64,000 bases of DNA from positions 62,001 to 126,000 of the forward strand of contig JABLUY010000035.1 of NCBI GenBank assembly GCA_013306675.1, in the 5' to 3' direction. The first letter of the stretch is position 1; each line of letters opens with the position of its first letter. This DNA is from Thraustochytrium sp. TN22 (Eukaryota; Sar; Bigyra; Thraustochytrida; Thraustochytriidae). The notes below the pieces were generated by a model. That model had not been told where the DNA came from. It ran no database searches and saw only the letters and a list, made by a program, of their open reading frames with translations. Shown here one piece after another: positions 1 to 12,200 of this stretch. The translations under genes were made by a program, and so were the position numbers.

Positions 1-640
1 GCTGAGACGCCACCACGTGCCGCATGAGCGCTTGCGCCTTGAGCATGCGCTCGTCTGCGTTCGCTAGCGCCCCCGACGTCGTGCTCTGCACCATGAAGCT
101 GCCGACGAAAAGTCGGCTGCGCACAGCGGGCCGCTGCGCATGCAGGTGATTCTCGGCCTCTAGCAGCTGCGCCAGCGCCGCGCCCAGCGCGACCGCGCTC
201 TCCCCGTACTCCTTGCTCTGGGCGGCGACCAGGCAGTCGCGCAAGTACGCCTCAATCGCCTGTCGCCGCTGCTCAATCAGTGCGCTTGACAGCGTCGCCT
301 TGGACGAGAACCTGCTGGGGAACTTGCTCAGACCGCGGGCCGCCGGTCCCAGGAGCCGTGCCTCATGAGCGAACTTGCGCAGCTCGCGGAATCTCCGCTG
401 CACGGTCCACCCGTGACCGTCCTCGCACTCCACCTGCACGTAGTACATGGCGAACGGCCTCTGCGCCTTGTCGTGCAGGTCAACCTTGATGCTTGTGCCA
501 GGCACTGACACCTGTAGCATCCGCTCGAAGGCGCGGAGCGAGCGACGCGGTCTCGGCGGCACCCTCGGCCGCAGTCGGCCAGGGCCATCAGCCTGCCACG
601 CGGCCCGGTACGTGCGCGGCGGCATAGGCGGTGCCGCCAT
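1..640 (-). CDS. PX-domain protein, 5' part (runs off the window)
   Basis: An open frame on the minus strand runs from an ATG at 640 through base 1 without a stop, so only about 213 N-terminal residues are present. After a basic, proline-rich leader of about 45 residues comes a recognisable PX (phox homology) domain. It shows a strand-forming start (PFAMYYVQVECEDG), the WTVQRRFRELRKF signature in which the RRFRELRKF arginines correspond to the phosphoinositide-binding basic motif, a FPSRF segment in the proline-loop region, and a closing helix (EQRRQAIEAYLRDCL). PX domains bind phosphatidylinositol phosphates and bring proteins to endosomes or the plasma membrane. The part that would say whether this is a sorting nexin, a kinase or another PX protein lies outside the window. 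The start is the first ATG of a frame that is also open further upstream, so it is tentative. Confidence 0.75.
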   Translation of the reverse strand, partial: MAAPPMPPRTYRAAWQADGPGRLRPRVPPRPRRSLRAFERMLQVSVPGTSIKVDLHDKAQRPFAMYYVQVECEDGHGWTVQRRFRELRKFAHEARLLGPAARGLSKFPSRFSSKATLSSALIEQRRQAIEAYLRDCLVAAQSKEYGESAVALGAALAQLLEAENHLHAQRPAVRSRLFVGSFMVQSTTSGALANADERMLKAQALMRHVVASQ

Positions 641-1028
641 GGCGCCCGGTGTTGTTGCCAAGGTCGAGCGCGCAACTTGCTTGACTAAGTGCTCCACTCC
701 AACTGTGACGAGGAGGTCTTGGGCCCTGTCTTTTCGCGCGCGACCGCTCGCTTGCTCACCGTCTGCGCGTCAAAAGAAAAAGCGAACCATTCACACATGC
801 GCACTGGTGATGGCAGGGAGGGGTCCGTTGAAGTGTGCACTACCGTCTTTGCAGTGAAGTGCCGAAATGCAGTGCAGTGCCAGTGCAACTTGTCATTCGT
901 GACATCTTCTACAATGCGGCCGCGGGCAGTGGCAGGTTTGCAATCAGCAGCAGAGAGCAGCTGGTCCGTCAGGTCCATCTGGTCCGCGGCGCGCTCGCGC
1001 GCGCACAGACCTGTTGACGCACAGCGCC
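641..1028. promoter_or_regulatory. Divergent intergenic region between PX gene and WW-like gene
   Basis: This 388-bp gap lies between two divergently oriented genes and must hold both 5' ends. It contains a short run rich in TGCAGTG/CCAGTG (about 848-890). No TATA box or other known element is clear to me. Confidence 0.4.
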
Positions 1029-3150
1029 ATGACACACGATCACGAGGGCCTGCAGGCGCTGCGGCAGCTGGCGGCTGTTCTGGACCTGCGTGCGCTGGAG
1101 AATGACGAGGCCGCCGGCGCCGCGCGCGACACGGCAGAGGAGACTACGGACTCGGAGGCGGACGAGGCGCTGCGTTCCGGCGGCCCGCGCGCAGGCACGC
1201 TCAACCTGCCGCTGCTCTTCAAGCTGCTGCGCAGCCGGGACCCTGAAGTGCTGCGTTTCTTGAATCACAGCCCGTGGCTGCGCCCGCTTTGCGTCCTTGA
1301 GGTGGTCACCGATGGCCTCATCATGGATCTTGTGTACGTTGTGCTTTTACTTGATCGCCTGCGCCTTCCTTTGCGCCCTCAACTTCACTTTCGCTCTCGC
1401 CACGCCTGACTGACTGACTGACTGACGTGCGTATCGCAGTGCCGAGGCGACGGATCGCCTGGACGTGGCTCGTTTCGCGGCGCTCTGGACCAAGCACCGC
1501 CCTGTGCCTGCCCGTGCTGCCGTGGCCAAGACGCGCGTCGCGCTGCGCGACATCTACAATGCGGTCGTCGCCTTCGAACAGGAGCGCGCCAAGGGCACAC
1601 CGGCGCCAGAGCGTGAGGAGAAGACTATCGAAGGCGAGACCGAGGAGCGTAAGGCAGCCGAGGACGCCGAGGACGCCGAGGACGCCGAGTCTAAAAAAGG
1701 CGACCCGGAACAGGAAAAGGGTGTCTCTTCGCCTCATGGCATTCTCGCGGAATCCGTGCTGGACGCGCTCGAGGAGCGCCTCGAGGTGCGCGCTATCTGC
1801 TCCACGTGCAATTGGTTCCTCCGCGTCGCGGCTGGGAATGCGCTCGCCGACATGTGCTGCATTGAGGACGCCAGGCTTGATTTCGAGTCTTTCGTGGACC
1901 TCCTGGAAACCTGCAAGACCATCGAAGACCACATCGGGAACGAGCCAGCTACCATCTCGCCCGTGCTTCTCGAGGTACTGTTGACGCGCACCAAGGCGCG
2001 TCACCACAATCCCATCGACCACAGCGAGTGGCCCATCGAGCCCTTCACCAAGGTGACGCACGTCCAGGTGTTGCAGCTCGCCGCAGCCTGGGGCGTCGAC
2101 GCAGCGGCCGAGCCGCACCTGCTCCCAATCTTGCTTCAGGCGCTGCAGACGCCTCTGCCGCCCGGTTGGCAAGTCCTCTACCCGTTGGGCTCCTCGCGCC
2201 CGCTCTTTCGCAATGCTGACACCAAGGAGGAGCGTGATGATCACCCGGCGACGACCTACTTTACGGACCTTGTCAAGCACGAGCGCGAGCAGTTCGCACA
2301 GCTCCGGGAGGCTGGCTCGCTCTACGCCGACGTGGACGCCACCAAGGCCTGGCTTCGCTTCGATTTCCCTTTCAAGCTGCGCGAAAGTGCCGGCGAGAGC
2401 ACCCGAACGGAGGTGCAATACTATTACAACTTCGCCCGCAGCGTCGGCCGAGGCACGCCGCCGTCCTTCGACGAGGGTTTCGTGCTTGAGGATGACGCGG
2501 GCCACCTCACGTCGCACGCCAACCGCGCGATCCAGGTGCGTCGCAACATGGCCAAGGGCGCCTTCGCTGCGGCAAGGAAGCATTCGCAACGCACCGGGCC
2601 TGCCGCCTCCCGCCGCAAGCGCCAGTGGAAGTCCGGCGAGACGCCGCCTAGCCTCGCTTTCAAGTCCTGGTGGAACGACGGCTCGGCGCACCCCGACCGC
2701 GTTGTGCGCCGCTACATGGACATGTACTTCCACCCGGCCACCGGCAACGTGCAGGTCATCATTGAGGGCGCTGAAAAGGTGTATACGCTTTCCCATCTCA
2801 ACGGCAAGCACGGCAAGCTCGAGGCTTGGGACCTCTTCGTCGGGGCCAAGGTCGACGTCCTCGGCCGCGCCACCACACTCATGCAAGCGTCGTCGGAGAC
2901 GGTGTCGTGGAATGAGGCGCAGGCGTCCAGCCTTGCGACAATTCGAGACCGCCTCCAGGGCGAGTTGCAAAAGTACGAAGCTTCCTCGGTCTCTCGACGA
3001 GCCGGCCGCGAGCGCGAGCGAGCGGGACCTGGCGGCCACAACCTGCGCGCTTACTTGCTGGCTATCAAGGATCTCAGCGACCGCCTCGGCAAGCACAGGC
3101 CCAAGCTGGCGCAGAAGATTGCTCATGAGGCACAGATCCTGCTCCTTTGA
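1029..3150 (+). CDS. Uncharacterised protein with a degenerate WW-like segment (two exons)
   Basis: The two exons are 1029-1333 and 1440-3150, giving 671 residues. The 106-nt intron (1334-1439) starts GTACGT, ends CGCAG, and restores the frame as DLV|AEATDRLD. I do not recognise the family. Visible parts are a leucine-rich helical N-terminus, an acidic stretch built from tandem GAGGACGCC codons (AEDAEDAEDAE, about 1660-1690), and a segment at about 2150-2260 (LPPGWQVLYPLGSSRPLFRN, then DDHPATTYF). That segment has the shape of a WW domain, with the second tryptophan replaced. The C-terminal half is charged and contains a conserved-looking SWWNDGSAHPDRVVRRYMDMY stretch and a helical tail. Codon use is strongly G/C at third positions, like its neighbours. 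The gene ends 136 bp from the convergent giant gene. Function is unknown. Confidence 0.7.
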
Positions 3151-3286
3151 CAATCATGATGCAGTCGTGCCGACATCAGTATGAGCAACGTAGCTTGTCT
3201 GGTGGTACCAGGTAGTCAGTCAGTCACACATAAATTCTTTCTCTTCGAATCCAAAAGACAGCATCTTTCTCTCCGACCCAACCATC

Positions 3287-6200
3287 TCATTCGCCGCGCA
3301 GCAGACCCGCCGAGACAGCCATTTTCATGTCCTCGTCTTGCTCCATGAAGCGCTGGAGCTGATCCTTGCGTTCCTCGAGGAGCTGAAGATGCTTTTCGAG
3401 ACGGTGTGTCTCGGCATCCTTGGCGGCCAGGAGCGACTCGAGCTGGTCGTTCAGGTCTTCCATGGCGCCCGCCTGCTCCGGATCGGCCAGCTGGGCCTGT
3501 GCCGCGGCGACGCGCTCCTCGACGTCCGTCAGCCGCGTGCGCGCCTCCGCGACGCGGCGCTCGAGTTCCGCTACTTGGGTCTTGAGCTTTGTCTGCATGG
3601 CGTGTTCCGTGTTGGGCACAGTAATGGCGCTCGTGCTCGCGCTTGCGCCGTCCTCCACACCGCCAACATCGAGCTGCACTCGGTCGAGCTTCAAGTCGCG
3701 CAAAAGGCGCAGCACTGCGGAGCCGCCGTCGTCCAGCGCCGTATCGGAGAATGCAGAGTATGCCGAGAGTCGCGCCGGGAGCCGCGTCTTCTTGTCGGAG
3801 GCCTCGGTGCTCTTGCCTGCGGTGGCGGCAGATGCGGCGCCCGCCTCCTCCGAGTCCGCCTCGTCCGTGTCGGCGAAGCCGATCAGGTCGTTGTTGACAG
3901 TGCGCAGCTGCGCGTGGAACTCCTGGATGAAGGCCGGGTCGGAGTCCACGAAGTTTTGTGGCGTGCGGTGAACCTTGATGTGGGCGAGGCAATGCACCAG
4001 CACGAGCACAAAGTCACCAATGTTTGTCAGGCGCTCGACGCGGACAAAGAGCAGCCTGGCGTCCGGTGCCCAATGGAAGGAGTGCCGAAAGGCAGAGTGG
4101 AGCGCCGGGCTCATCGGCACGGAGCGCGCAGCGCGCAGCGATACCTGGTCGTGCAGGCCGAGCATGCGCACGATGCGGGCGCCAAGCCGCAGGCGGGACT
4201 TCTCCGACGGGAGCAGCTCGTCAAGCGCGACCTCGATGACCTCGGACGAGGTCGTGAAGCCCGCGTCCACGGGGTCCGTATACTCCTGTCCTTGTTGCTG
4301 CCGCTGCTGTTGTTGCGAATCCCCATCCGCAGCAGCCGTGGAGCCCGCAGCACCGGGAACGCCGCCACCACGCATGGAGCGCAGGAGGGTCTCGATGGAC
4401 TCGAGCTTGCGCTCGAGCGCTGTACTTGGCGTGAAGAGGTCCTCGGCCCGTGGCTGCGCTGCCGCAGCCGCGGCGCCTTGCTGCAGTGTCGCGATGCGCT
4501 TGAGCGACTCAGCACGACGCAGAGCCTGCAGCTCGCCGAGCGAGCGCGGTGCGCCGCCCTCATCAAGCGCTTGCTGATAGTACAGAGCGTCCGCGCCCGT
4601 CGCGGCAGAAGGCGAGCCGGGCGGGCTGCCGATGCCCTCGGGTGCCGCCATGACGGCCTCGACACGTGCGTTGCGCTGCGCGAACATGCGCTGCAGAGAC
4701 TCGTCCATGATGACGACCTTGCGAGTGGTCAAATCGGCAATGTCGCGAAGACGCGCTTCCAGCACACGCCGGTAGTAACGCGCCGACTTGGCCTTGAGGC
4801 GCTCCACGCGCGCCTCGACACTCTTGGACTGGCGCAAGTGCTCGGTTCGGATGGCCGTGGCGAGGCGCTCGCGCTCGCGCTCAAAGTTGTTGCGCAGCGC
4901 CGCGCGCTGCTCGTCGTCGCGCGCCGTGGCGAGCAGCGACTGATGCGATGTGAGCTGCTTCTGGAGCAGGCGGTCCTTGCGGGACTCAAAGACTGAGCTG
5001 GCCGTGGTTTGCTGCTCGGAGCGCAGATCGCGAAGGCCACGGTCGAGCTCCAGAATAGCCTTGTCGAACTCCTCGCGAGCGCGGAACTCGGCCGCAGCAC
5101 GCTCGTTGTGGATCTCCCGCAGGCGATAGTCACGCTCCTTGGCAAGAACGGCGCGCAACTCCACGGTCTCGCCCTGCACCTCGTGCTGAATGGCGTCGCG
5201 AGGCTTGTTGCGCGTGTAGCGCGCCACGTACTTGGCCACCTCTTGCGCCTGGCGCTGCGTGAGGTCGTTCTCCTCGGCTTTTTGGCTGCCCTCCAGCTCC
5301 TGGGTCACGCGCGACTCCACCTCTCGCAGCTTCTCCTTGCAGTCCGTCTCAAGCTGCTCCAGCTCCTCGACACTGGCGCCCGTGCGAATGAGCTCCTTCT
5401 TGCGCTCGTGTTTGTCATTCTGCACTTCGGCAAAGCTGGCCTTGATCTGCTGTGTGCGCTGCGAAAAGTGCTTCTTGGACAGCTCCACGCGTTCGCGCGC
5501 ATGGCGCGGCTCCAAGATTTTCTCGATTGCGCGGTAAAGCTCGTTCGCCTCCAGGTTCGGCGAGGCGCGCTTCATCAGCTGCGCGATGGCGGCCTTCTCC
5601 TGCTGCAGCTCCTCCTCACGCGAGCTGTGCTCTATCGCCTCGGCGGCGGCGCCAGACGCCATCGGAGCAACCGCGGACGTCTCGGACTTCTTCAGCTCCT
5701 GCTGCTGCCGCCGCTCCAAGAGGGCACGCTTGCGCGCCTTCTTCTCCTCGAGCTTCTTCATCACCTTCTCGCGCTGCTTCTCGCGCTTGACGCGCTCTTG
5801 CTCCTGCTTGGCGGAGAACTCGCGCTCGTGCTGCTTCTTGATCTCCTCCAGCTCCTGCGCTGTCTTGGCCGAGAGCGCCGCATCCTGTTCCTGGCGCGCG
5901 CGCTCCTCCTCAGCGCGGGCGCGCTCGGCCGCCTCCTCGCGCTCTCGCTCGCGCAGCAGCTTTTGCCGGGCCGCCTCCATCTCCTCCTCAAGCCGCTTGC
6001 GCTCCTCCTCTTGCTTGCGTCGCATGTCCTCCAGCAGCTTCTGGTGCTCCTCGCCCAGTTTGGCGCGCTCCGCCTCCAGCGCACGCGCCTCGTCCGTGCG
6101 CTTCTTGAGCTTGGCCGAGATGCGGTCCACAGCGTTCTCCCACAGCGCCGTGCCGCGCGAGGCCCTGCCGCGCTGCTGCGACTGCGCACCGTTTTCGGCG

Positions 6201-9200
6201 CCTTGGTCGCCGCCGTTCGGGTCGGCGCTGGACCCGCCCTCCGCATTCTCCTGCTCCTCGCTCACGTCAGGCTCGCCCTGCTCGGCCGCCTCGCGGGCGC
6301 GCCGCGCCGCCTCCTCCTCCTCCTGAATGCGCTTCTTCTTGCGCTCCTCGGCGCGGCGCTTGAGGGCATCGCGCTGCTTGTCGCGCTGCCGCGCCTGCTT
6401 GTCGCCCAGCTTGCTGATCGCCGCGTCGTGGCTCTCGCGCAGGCGCTTCACCTCCTCCTCGGCGTCCTTGCCTTCCTTCTGCGCCTTGAGCCGCAGCGCC
6501 ACCTCGGCCTCACGCTGCCGCAGCTCCGCCTCGCGCCGATCCAGCTCCAATCGTCGCGCGGCGTCCTCCTTGCGCCGCTCCTGGAGCTCCATCTCCAGCC
6601 GCACGTCCGCGTCACTGTCCTGCTCGTTGAGCGCCTTCTCCAGCGCCTCCGTCTCAATCGTGGGCTCCTCCGCCGCCAGCTCCTTGACGCGCGTGCGCCG
6701 CCGGCTCTTGAGCCGCGCCTTGAGCGCTTCGTACTGCTGCTTGCGCTTGCTGGCCGTTTCCTCCTGCAGCGCGTCCATGCGCCGCTTGTAGTCCTCGCGA
6801 ATGGACGACACGAGCGTCTTGGCCTCGGACTCGTCGCCCTGGGAATCCTCCTGCGCCTTTGCAATGGCCGACGACAGCTCGTTCTGGATCGTGCGCGCCT
6901 CCTCGCGCGCCTCCTCCTCGAGCGCCGCCTCGATCTCCACCTTGGCCTCCACCTCCTCCTCGGCCAGCTCGGCCAGCACCTTCTCGAGGGCCACCTGGCC
7001 CTCCTTGGATTGTGCCGCCGGCGCTTTCCTCGTCTTCTTGCCGCTCATGTGCGTCTCCTCCTCGTCGGCCTCCTGCGGCGCGAGCTCCGCCGCGGCATCC
7101 TCGGCCTCGTCGTGGTCGTCTTCTCTCTCCTCCTGTTCCCGAAGCATGCGCGTGCGCTCCGCGAGGGCCACGGCCTCCTCGCGCTTCTGTTGCAGAAGCT
7201 TCTCGCGCAGCGCGTCCTTTTGGCGACGCGCCTCCTCCTCGGCCGTTTGCTCCGCTGAGGCGCGCATGATGATCATCTCCTGCTCCAGCTGTGCACGATC
7301 CTCCTCCGCGAGCGCCGCCAGCGTCGCAGTCTTGGCCGCGTCGGCCATCTCGGTCTCCTTCTGCGCGCGCTCGCGCTCCATCTCCATGTCAAGCTCCTGC
7401 AGCTCGGTCTCCTCCTGAATTGCCAGCAGCTTGGCAACCTGCTCCTTATTGCGCTCCTCACGCGCCTCGAGGGCCTTGAGCCGCGCCTCGCGCGCCTCGG
7501 GCGTCTCCTCGGCGCGCGCCTGCTCCAGCTTGTCCTCGTCGTGCCGCTCCGACCGCTGCCGCCGCTTCGTGGCGCGATAGCTGCGCAGGTTGCGCTCGGC
7601 CAGGCGGTTCTTGAGGTCCTCCTGCTGCCGCCGCTTCTCCAGGTCCAGGGTGTCGCGCAGCATCTCTTGGTCGCGCTCGAAGTCGCGCAGAATGCGCTCG
7701 CGCTCCTCGTCCGTGATATCATCGCGTTCCAAGAGCATCTTCTCCATCTCCTCCAGCTGTTCCTCGTGCTTGAGCTGCTCCTCCAGCATCGCATCCTCCG
7801 CCTCCTCGTCCAGCTTGCTGTTCAGCTCCTGCAGCTCGCGCTCCGCCTTCTCTTGCCACGACTGCTCCAGGAGCTCGCGCTCCTTGCGATGAAGGTCGTC
7901 GAGCGACTCGCCGCCGTCCGCATCGCGCGGCGTCGACCACAGATCGTCGTCTCCGTCTTCGCCGTCCGTGTCCTCCTCCTCAGCGATGCCACGAAGCGCT
8001 GCCGCAGCCCCGCCCAGGCCGACGCCGCCGCCAATCGCGCGCACGCCGTCCTCCTTGATGGCGCGCAGCATCTCCTTGAGCGTTTGCGACTCCAGCTGCA
8101 GTGCGCCGAAGAGGTTCTCCACCTTGGCCTCGTGCCGGTTCAGATGCTCGTTGACCTCCTCGTGGTTCGACACCATGCGCTCCACAAGCTCGCGCGGGTC
8201 CATGTCCTCCTCGGCCCAGCGCTCCTGGCCCATGGGCGCGAGCCCGCCCTTGCCGGCGTCATTCGGCCCAAAGACCTTGGCCACCGGTGCCACGCTCCGC
8301 GCCTTGGACTTGTCCACCTTGCCCTTGCCGCCCGCCACGATCTTCTTCGCGTCGCCGATGCGCGCGAAGCGACGGTAACGGGGCACGATGCGCACTGTGC
8401 CGAGGGCAAACTCGCGGAAGCAGTACACCACCGCCAGCAGGAGGCCCACCAAACCGGCCATGCCGCCCAGGAGCGTGCCCAAGAGCGACCAGTCCGGCTC
8501 GAGCAGGATCGTCTCGCTGCGCCGCGCGCCCAGCGCAAAGAGGGTCGCTGTAGAGCGCGGCATGATGCTCGCCTCCGTCGGGCACGCGTTTCCTTTCGGC
8601 TGCACGGAGATGATCATCTCCTCGGCCAGATTCGCAGAAGACCCGAACACATACATGCCTTCCTCCGTAAAGGTGAACGCGAAGTACCGCACGAAGGCCG
8701 CGCCAGCCAGGTAGCGGAACTGGCCGTAGTCGAAGGAGGGATTTGTGTTCAGAAGCGAGTCCTTCTTATACACGGGGTACGCAGGCGCGGCGTCCGGGCT
8801 GTCCGGGTCTTCCACGAGCTGGAAGACGACCGTGTCCCCCGCACTCACGCAGAGCACCGGCCGGCTTACTTCGGTCTCCGTCGCCCCCTCAAGCAGTCGC
8901 TGACGCCGCTGGCGCCGCCGCGCCGCTGCATCCGTCGGGTCAGCGTCCAGCACGTTTGCGAGCTCGTAGTCACACCCAGTCGAGCCGTCGCGCGAGAAGG
9001 AGCACCCGATAACGCTACAGGTGTCATTGCTCGCGCAGGAAGGCGTCCCATAAAAGCCGGTGAGCTCGTCCAGGTCGAGCGACGAGCCGTCGCTGAGCTG
9101 CACCGTCTTGCTAAGGCTGCCGACTTCGAGCTGGCCGCCCGTCGCATTGCTCCGGCAAGCCACGCCACAGGTCTGTTCGAGCGGGAGCTGGCCATCGCAG

Positions 9201-12200
9201 TCGCAGATGCCAAGGACCGAGCTCATGCGACCCGTGCCGTAGTAGTCGGCGCATTCGGTCCAGCACTGGTCCGTCTCCGTAACGCAGATACCATCCGCGT
9301 TGAGCACCTGGCCTTGCGCACACCGCGCATACGTGATGGGCTGGCAGTCCTCCGTGCCGTCCTCGTCCAACGGGACCTTGGCGGTGAAGCCGGAGGTCTG
9401 GTCGAAGGCCTCGAAGCCTGGCGCGCACAGACACTTGCCCGTGCTCGCCTCAAAGGCCCGGTTTCGGCCCTGGCATGTGCAGCCCACGGCACCGGCCAAC
9501 GAGGAGGACGAGGACGCGCACGGTTTGCAGCCTGCCACGCCCCACAACTCGCTGTAGGTATTGGCCTTGCACGGCGTGCAGTGAAGGTCGAGGTCGTAGG
9601 CGCCGGTCGAGTTCACGAAGCTGCCTGGCGGGCAAGCCTGCTCCTCGGTCGCGCCAGCCGGGCAGTAATAGCCCACGGGGCACACAAAGCCGCCATCCGT
9701 CGCAGCGTTGACGGGCGTCGGCGTGACGGCCGCATGCACGCAAATGTAGCCCGGCGCGCAGGTCGCGCACTCGAGACGCAACGGGTCGGCGCCGTGCGTG
9801 CCTGGTCCACACGGGGTGCACGCGTTCTCGATGGAATCGCGCAAAACACTGAGGCCCGGTGAGACGGCGCTGTAGCCGATGGGGCACAGCTCGGGCTCCA
9901 CGTTGCCTCCAGTGCAAAAGGTGCCGGCGGGACACGGCAGCGCGAAGCTCGAGCCGGAGCTCGCGTTCCAGTACACGAGCAGCGTCGTGTTGTGCGCGTC
10001 CGACTCCAGTAGCGGGCCGAGCGCAGCGTCGCCGGGGCAGTAGTGTCCGGAAGGGCACACCTCGCAGTCGGCCGCGCTGGCGCCGCGTGCTTCGTCGCGG
10101 AAGGTGCCGGCCGGACACGGAATGGGCAGCGCCGTGGACGACTCGCAATAGTGGCCGGTCGGGCATGGGAAGTCCTCCTGAAATGCGACTGCCTCCTCGT
10201 GGCACCAGTAGCCTTCCTCGCACGGGCGGCAGCTCTCGCGCACGGACTGGCCTGCGAGCGGCTGGTAGGTGCCCACCGGGCACTCGCGCGCACGGCCGTA
10301 CTCGCAGTAGTGGCCGAGTGGGCACTCGTTCGTCGGCAGCGAAGCATCGCTGCAGAGCACGCCGCCTCCGTACTGCGTCTTGCTTCCCGGGTCACAGATG
10401 TAGCCCTCTTCGCAGAACCCAGAGGTGTCGAGCAGACCGTAGTCCGCGCAAAAGTTGCCGGCCGGGCAGATGCTGCAGAGCGCCATATCCGAGAGTCCAA
10501 TTGTGCTGCTGTACGTGCCGGGCGGGCACTTGGGGGGCGTGGCGCCCGTGCCGGGCGGGCAGTAGGACCCGGCCGGGCACACGAAGGCCTGCGTCGTGGC
10601 GAAGCCGTCGCAGTAGTAGCCAGCCGGGCACTCCGTGCAGGCGCCGGCGCCCGAATCCGGCGCGTACGAGCCTTCGGCGCAGCGGATCGGGAAGCTCGCG
10701 CCAGCAGGGCAATAGAAACCGGGCGGGCAGATCAGGTCCGGCGTCTGGCTCGCCACCGACGCAGTGCCGTTGCAGTAGTACCCCGCGGAGCACGGACCGG
10801 AGGGCGCGGAGAGCCCGCGTGCGCCGCAGTAGTGGCCCGGCCAGCACGGCGTGCAGTCGTCCAGCGTCGTGGCCCCGTCCGTGTTGCCGAAGGTGCCAAG
10901 CGGGCACGGCTCCGGCGTCGCCGTGCCCTCCTCGCAGTAGTGGCCCTCCGGACACACGCCGCCAAAGACCGCATCATTGGACGGAATCGACACGGTCGCG
11001 TTGCCGATGCAGTAGTACCCAGCCGAGCACAGCCCGGTGGGCTCCGTGAGGCCGTTGGTCGCGCAGTAGCTGCCAGGGTCGCACGGGGTGCACTGGTCCA
11101 CGGCGCCGAGCTGCGTGGTATTCGAATAAGTGCCGTCTGGACACTTGGACGGCAGCACGGAGCCCTCCGGGCAGTAGTGGCCGGACGGGCACGTCTTGGG
11201 GCTGTCCAAACCGGTCTCGTCACAGTAAAACCCGGGCAGGCACTCAGTGCAAGCGTCCTTGGCCCACTCCGAATTGAAGAATCCATGCACGCAGTTCACG
11301 TGCGTCACGGCGCCCGCCTCGGCGTAGGTGCCGGGTGGTGCAATCTCATCCGTGGGCGTCACCGAGCCACCCGGGCATGCGTAGCCCGCCAGGCACATGC
11401 CCGTGGGGGCCGCGTTACCGCTCCCGGCGCAGTAGTGGCCCGGCGTGCAGGCGAGACAGGCGTCCTCTGAGTCAGCGCCCTCGATGCTGTTGAAGGTGCC
11501 CTCGCTGCACGCGGTTGGCATGGACGCGCCGGCCGGGCAATAGTAGCCGGCCGGACAGATGTTGCCGACGTCGCCAAAAACGAGAGCGGCCTCGAGCGCA
11601 TCGCCCAGCTCGTTGGTCCAATTTGTCCCGGGCGCGTTGGGCGTGGACGTGTAGGAGCCCTCCGTGCAGTAGTACCCGGCCTCGCACAGGCCCGTCGGCG
11701 TTTCTAGCCCTTGGCCGTCACAGTAGTAGCCACCTGGGCACGGCGTGCAGTGCGCGCCGTTCGTGAGCCCAGAGCTATTGCCGTACCGGCCGATTGGGCA
11801 AGGCCGCGGCACGGCAAAGGCACTCAGGCAGTAGAAGCCGCGCGGGCATTCGATTGGGTTCACGGTGGCCAATGGGCAGTAGGACCCGCTAGGGCACACC
11901 GAGCAGGCGTCGAGGGAGTCGCCCTGTTCCTCCGTACGATATGTTTTGGGCGGGCACGGGTACTGCATGGGCCCCGACGATCCGTCCGGGCAGTAGTACC
12001 CCGGCGAGCAAGGCCCGGTGACCGCATTGCTCTGCGGCACGCAGTAGAAGCCCGCCGTGCAGGCCAAGCAGTCATCCAATTGGCCCCGGCCCGTCACCGG
12101 GTTGTATGTGCCGGCCGGGCACTCGATCGGAGCGGGTACGCCGGTTGGGCAATAGTGCGCGTCCGGGCAAGCATGCTGCTCAAAGCTTGGCTCCACGGCG

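Noticed and set aside
1321-3153. 610-codon minus-strand frame over the WW-like gene
   Set aside because: The plus strand has a well-formed intron joining two frames and a more protein-like composition. The minus frame is a codon-bias mirror.
3236-3256. TTCGAATCC resembling a tRNA T-loop
   Set aside because: The flanking bases do not form the T-stem, and no acceptor or anticodon arm is in range.
5009-7258. 749-codon open frame antisense to the coiled-coil part of the giant gene
   Set aside because: Leu/Arg/Ala-rich mirror of GAG/CTC-rich coiled-coil codons, without any recognisable domain.
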